From: JBCFBK01 sp050173895
GTDB taxonomy: Bacteria; Bacteroidota; Bacteroidia; Bacteroidales; Prolixibacteraceae
DNA length: 10,376 nucleotides
Reading direction: 5' to 3'
Assembly (NCBI GenBank): GCA_050173895.1
Contig: JBFXKJ010000137.1
Location: 1-10,376, forward strand
The translations under genes were made by a program, and so were the position numbers. The stretch's first letter is position 1. Every line of letters begins with the position of its first letter. Positions 7,944 to 10,376 of this stretch are shown here, one piece after another. Under the pieces are notes generated by a model. That model made no database searches. It was given only the letters and a program-made list of their open reading frames with translations, and was not told the DNA's origin.

Positions 7944-8145
7944 ACGCGCTGTGATTGGGTCATACTATCGGCGATCAGTTTGTCAATGAGCATAACAGCG
8001 GTGTACTGAAAGTTTCTTTGAAATCGTGATCCGGGAATATAATTTGGTTGTCAAGATTGATTATCCTGATTAGAATTACAGAAATTGAGCATCTTGAATA
8101 TGATTGATAATCATACTGAATTAACAGCCAGTCAGTTTAGCTGAA
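7944..8145. other. Intergenic stretch with no recognised gene
   Basis: This is about 200 bp between the convergent operons. It is AT-rich towards its right half, with several GATT/AATC words, including a small hairpin ATGATT-GAT-AATCAT at 8100-8114. I found no coding region of recognisable family, RNA gene or convincing promoter. It may be the 3' untranslated region of brnA or a worn-down remnant. Confidence 0.5.
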
Positions 8146-8385
8146 TCACGAGACCGACTTTAGCTTTTCGGCGATCCAGAATTTAATGATAGACTGACGG
8201 GTCACACCGAGTTCTGCGGCCTGATGATCCAGCATACGGACCATCCACTCCGGAAAGTCAACACTGACGCGTCTGGTTTCCATCCCCTGGCGTTTTGCTG
8301 TTTCCAAATCAAGAAATTCTGTCACATCCTTATCCTGATCAAACAACTTGTCAAATTCTTGTGTCGTAATAGATTTTTTTTTCAT
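8146..8385 (-). CDS. brnA: BrnA-type antitoxin, ribbon-helix-helix (CopG-like) DNA-binding protein
   Basis: A 79-residue partner of the BrnT-like toxin. The N-terminal half (1-35) is charged, with DKLFDQDKDVTEFLDL, and should contact the toxin. The C-terminal half (38-75) reads RRVSVDFPEWMVRMLD, then AAELGVTRQSIIKFWIAEKL, a clear ribbon-helix-helix fold: a beta strand followed by two helices. In the family the antitoxin neutralises the toxin and represses the shared promoter. The Met at 8385 is preferred over the internal Met35 because the preceding residues match family N-termini. Its start lies inside the end of brnT, overlapping by 35 bp in another frame, and codons 2-4 are a run of nine A. 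Toxin-first order is normal for BrnTA. The family name rests on remembered consensus. Confidence 0.85.
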   Translation of the reverse strand: MKKKSITTQEFDKLFDQDKDVTEFLDLETAKRQGMETRRVSVDFPEWMVRMLDHQAAELGVTRQSIIKFWIAEKLKSVS

Positions 8386-8617
8386 TTTCTCTTGATTTTC
8401 TTACTGAAATTATCCTAACCACACCTTCCCGTAAGGTAAAAATCGCTGACCAGACGGCCTTATCCAGCCGGGCAATTAATAGCTTACGCGATTCTCCAAC
8501 TGTTCGGGCATTGATCTCAACTCCTCTCGGATCGAGCCAGAGTGACTGGGCTTCTTCAAAATCGATCCCATGTTTCTCTTTATTGGCAAGGCTCTTATTA
8601 GGATCGTATTCAAACAT
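8351..8617 (-). CDS. brnT: BrnT-type ribonuclease toxin
   Basis: An 88-residue small toxin of the BrnT (RelE-fold) family, whose members cleave RNA and slow translation. It opens with FEYDPNKSLANKEKHGIDFEE (2-22), the family's hallmark D-P-x-K...N-x-x-K-H-G-I-x-F-E-E-A start, then a D-P turn at 29-30. It closes with VRIISVRKSRENEKKIYY (67-84), the typical R-I-I-S-x-R-x-x-x-x-x-E end. Length is normal and the frame is intact, so it is likely functional. It is first in a two-gene minus-strand operon and overlaps brnA by 35 bp, which would couple their translation. It lies 69 bp downstream of the histidine kinase gene on the same strand with no terminator visible between, so some read-through into it is possible. 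Confidence 0.9.
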   Translation of the reverse strand: MFEYDPNKSLANKEKHGIDFEEAQSLWLDPRGVEINARTVGESRKLLIARLDKAVWSAIFTLREGVVRIISVRKSRENEKKIYYDTRI

Positions 8618-8639
8618 ACTCTAATCAATAAACCTGATT

Positions 8640-8647
8640 CAAAAATA
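8640..8647 (-). promoter_or_regulatory. Possible brnTA promoter -7 box
   Basis: Read on the minus strand, TATTTTTG matches the Bacteroidota -7 consensus TAnnTTTG exactly and lies 22 bp before the brnT start. No TTTG is found at the usual distance upstream; the nearest lie too close (8655-8658 and 8660-8663). CAAAAAT occurs twice on the plus strand, at 8640-8646 and 8660-8666, 20 bp apart. That pair could be an operator for BrnA, but AT-rich chance is also likely. Confidence 0.35.
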
Positions 8648-8686
8648 CGAAATCCAAACCAAAAATGTGTATTAATTAAGCCTTTT

Positions 8687-10376
8687 TTATGCCTTTTCAG
8701 AACTTTCGTTTTTGTTTTTTTGCTTCTTTTTGTAGGCGGAGGGAGTTTCGCCGGTTTGCCTGATAAAGGTTTCGCGGAAGTATTTCAGGTCGTTGAATCC
8801 CGTGCGGTAAGCTGCTTCCGACACAGTCACATCTTCTTCCTTCAGCAGGCGGAGGGATTCCCGGATCTTCACTGAGCGTATGAATTCATTGATCGATAAG
8901 CCCGTCAGCATTTTGATTTTCCGGTAGAGCGATGAACGGCTGAAATTCAGGTCTTCAGCCAGTTTAAAAACAGCGGCGTCCGACGTCAGGTACCGGTCGA
9001 GGATGAGCTGTTCCGCTTTTTGCAGGAATTTTTGCTCCCGGTCCATCAGTGGTTTGTCGTTTTGGACTTCCTGAGGTGGCTGAACTTTCTTTTCCTTGAA
9101 ATAGTTCGACAGGCTGACCCGGTTCCGGATAAGCGATTCGACCCGTGCTTCCAGTATTTCGAAGTGGAAAGGCTTGGAAATATAATCGTCGGCGCCCGTT
9201 TTCAGCCCGGTCAGTTCGTCGGTAACGGTTCCTTTGGCCGTCAGCAGAATAATCGGAATATGGCTGGTTGCGGTATTGCTCTTGAGCTTTTTGCATACTT
9301 CGGTGCCCTGAATACCCGGCATCATAATATCCGAAATAATGATGTCGGGGATCAGCTTTTCGGCCAGCGCCATTCCTTTTTCGCCGTCTTCGGCCGTGTA
9401 CACTTCAAAGCCGGCAGCGAACTTACCCGAGAGCAGGGTTAAAATATCAGGATTGTCTTCGATGATGAGCATGATCCTGCTGTCGGGATTCTCCTGCGCC
9501 TGATTGAATTCTTCATGATTCACAGGCTTGTCGTCTGTTTTTTCCTCCGTTACCTTGATCTGGCTGTCTTTAAAATGCTTATGTCCCTTCAGAAAGCTGA
9601 GCCGGAACGTACTTCCCTTGCCGGCCACGCTGTTTACGCCGATTTGGCCCTGATGCAGTTCGACCAGTGATTTGGTGAGTGACAATCCGATGCCGGTGCT
9701 GGTTGATTTATTTTCCGTCTTAAAATACCGTTCAAAAATGAAAGGCAACGCTTTGGGTGAAATGCCCGATCCGGTGTCTGATACTTCAATGATGATCTCG
9801 TGCGGGGTTTCTTCGGCGCTTATTGCGATGGTCCCGTTTTGGCGGGTGTATTTAAAGGCATTCGATAACAGGTTATTCATGATCATGGAAAACTTATCGG
9901 GATCTGCCCAAAGTTCAACCGGCTGAACGGGCATGGACAGGCGCAGGTTAATCCCTTTGCTGTCGGCCAGTTCTTTGAAGTTGGAAAGATAATCGGGGAG
10001 CCATTTAGTGAGACTGATCTTTTCGACCGAAAAATGCGGCGTTCCTGTCTCAATACTGCGGAATTCGAGCAACTGATTGATCAGTTCCAACAGCCGCGAC
10101 GAATGATAGCCGGCGGTTTTAAGCGACTCGGTGACCTTTTCGTTTCTTGAACGTCCCACCAGTTTTTTCAGGTCGTCGATGGCGCACTCAATCAGGGTGA
10201 GCGGCGTGCGGAGTTCGTGCGAGATATTGGTGAAAAATTCCAGCCGTTCATGATGGATCTTTTGCTCTTTCTGCCTGATTTTTTGTTCAAACTGTAGTTG
10301 ATTGAGCATTCGGATCTGTTTGATCCGGAACCGGAAGAAAGCGCTGGTGAGCGCGGCGAGTACGGCGATATACAGC
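8687..10376 (-). CDS. Hybrid two-component system regulator (histidine kinase, receiver, AraC HTH), C-terminal part
   Basis: A membrane sensor and transcription factor in one chain, the class that controls many Bacteroidota glycan-utilisation loci. The frame stays open to the right edge, so the N-terminal periplasmic sensor is missing. The first visible residues (LYIAVLAALTSAFF) look like the last part of a transmembrane helix. Numbered from the Met at 10309: HisKA with His31 (SHELRTP); ATPase with N-box Asn146/Asn150, DTGSG (178-182) and GIGLSL (206-211); receiver with Glu284/Asp285, phosphoacceptor Asp327 (SDIMMPG), Thr357 and Lys379; and an AraC helix-turn-helix (about 430-527) ending in GFNDLKYF...TGETPSAY. 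All key phosphorelay residues are present. That Met is not the true start. It reads away from the window's right side, so its targets may lie beyond it, or be the SusCD block here. Confidence 0.95.
   Translation of the reverse strand, partial: LYIAVLAALTSAFFRFRIKQIRMLNQLQFEQKIRQKEQKIHHERLEFFTNISHELRTPLTLIECAIDDLKKLVGRSRNEKVTESLKTAGYHSSRLLELINQLLEFRSIETGTPHFSVEKISLTKWLPDYLSNFKELADSKGINLRLSMPVQPVELWADPDKFSMIMNNLLSNAFKYTRQNGTIAISAEETPHEIIIEVSDTGSGISPKALPFIFERYFKTENKSTSTGIGLSLTKSLVELHQGQIGVNSVAGKGSTFRLSFLKGHKHFKDSQIKVTEEKTDDKPVNHEEFNQAQENPDSRIMLIIEDNPDILTLLSGKFAAGFEVYTAEDGEKGMALAEKLIPDIIISDIMMPGIQGTEVCKKLKSNTATSHIPIILLTAKGTVTDELTGLKTGADDYISKPFHFEILEARVESLIRNRVSLSNYFKEKKVQPPQEVQNDKPLMDREQKFLQKAEQLILDRYLTSDAAVFKLAEDLNFSRSSLYRKIKMLTGLSINEFIRSVKIRESLRLLKEEDVTVSEAAYRTGFNDLKYFRETFIRQTGETPSAYKKKQKNKNESSEKA

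Noticed and set aside
8100..8114. ATGATT-GAT-AATCAT hairpin as an operator or att site
   Set aside because: Six pairs with a three-base loop in AT-rich DNA is easily chance, and there is no integrase or second copy to support it.
7944..8145. Short open frame on the minus strand (around 7905-8000) as a small gene
   Set aside because: It has no convincing start, runs through the terminator stem and shows no recognisable family.
1..10376. CRISPR array, tRNA, rRNA or riboswitch
   Set aside because: No regularly spaced repeats, cloverleaf-like segments or known aptamer motifs were noticed on reading both strands.

Overview
The window reads as chromosomal DNA of a Bacteroidota bacterium. The signs are a SusC/SusD outer-membrane pair, an A-rich leader in place of a Shine-Dalgarno site, a lipoprotein with an acidic surface-export signal, and a hybrid two-component regulator fused to an AraC DNA-binding domain. 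The genus cannot be fixed from the sequence alone; a free-living, glycan-degrading member is plausible.

Left edge (1-125): the last 37 codons of an IS630-type transposase, whose stop lies only 38 bp before the susC-like start codon. A mobile element therefore sits almost directly against the polysaccharide-utilisation genes.

Plus-strand block (154-7882): a SusC-like TonB-dependent transporter with an N-terminal STN signalling domain, a SusD-like surface lipoprotein, a strong hairpin terminator, a Tat-exported Gfo/Idh/MocA oxidoreductase, and a Sec-exported TIM-barrel protein of the sugar phosphate isomerase/epimerase (AP endonuclease 2) family. No glycoside hydrolase or polysaccharide lyase is visible. 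The natural reading is that SusCD brings a glycoside or sugar derivative into the periplasm, where the oxidoreductase and the TIM-barrel enzyme act on it in sequence. This resembles known 3-keto-glycoside cleavage routes, but that role is inferred. The block ends in a very strong, probably bidirectional terminator at 7897-7943.

Minus-strand block (10376-8146): the C-terminal part of a hybrid histidine kinase/response regulator/AraC protein that runs off the right edge, followed by a BrnT/BrnA toxin-antitoxin pair that overlap by 35 bp. The overlap contains a run of nine A residues; loss of one A would fuse toxin to antitoxin. About 200 bp between the terminator and brnA hold no gene I can recognise. 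No tRNA, rRNA, CRISPR array or replication origin was seen.
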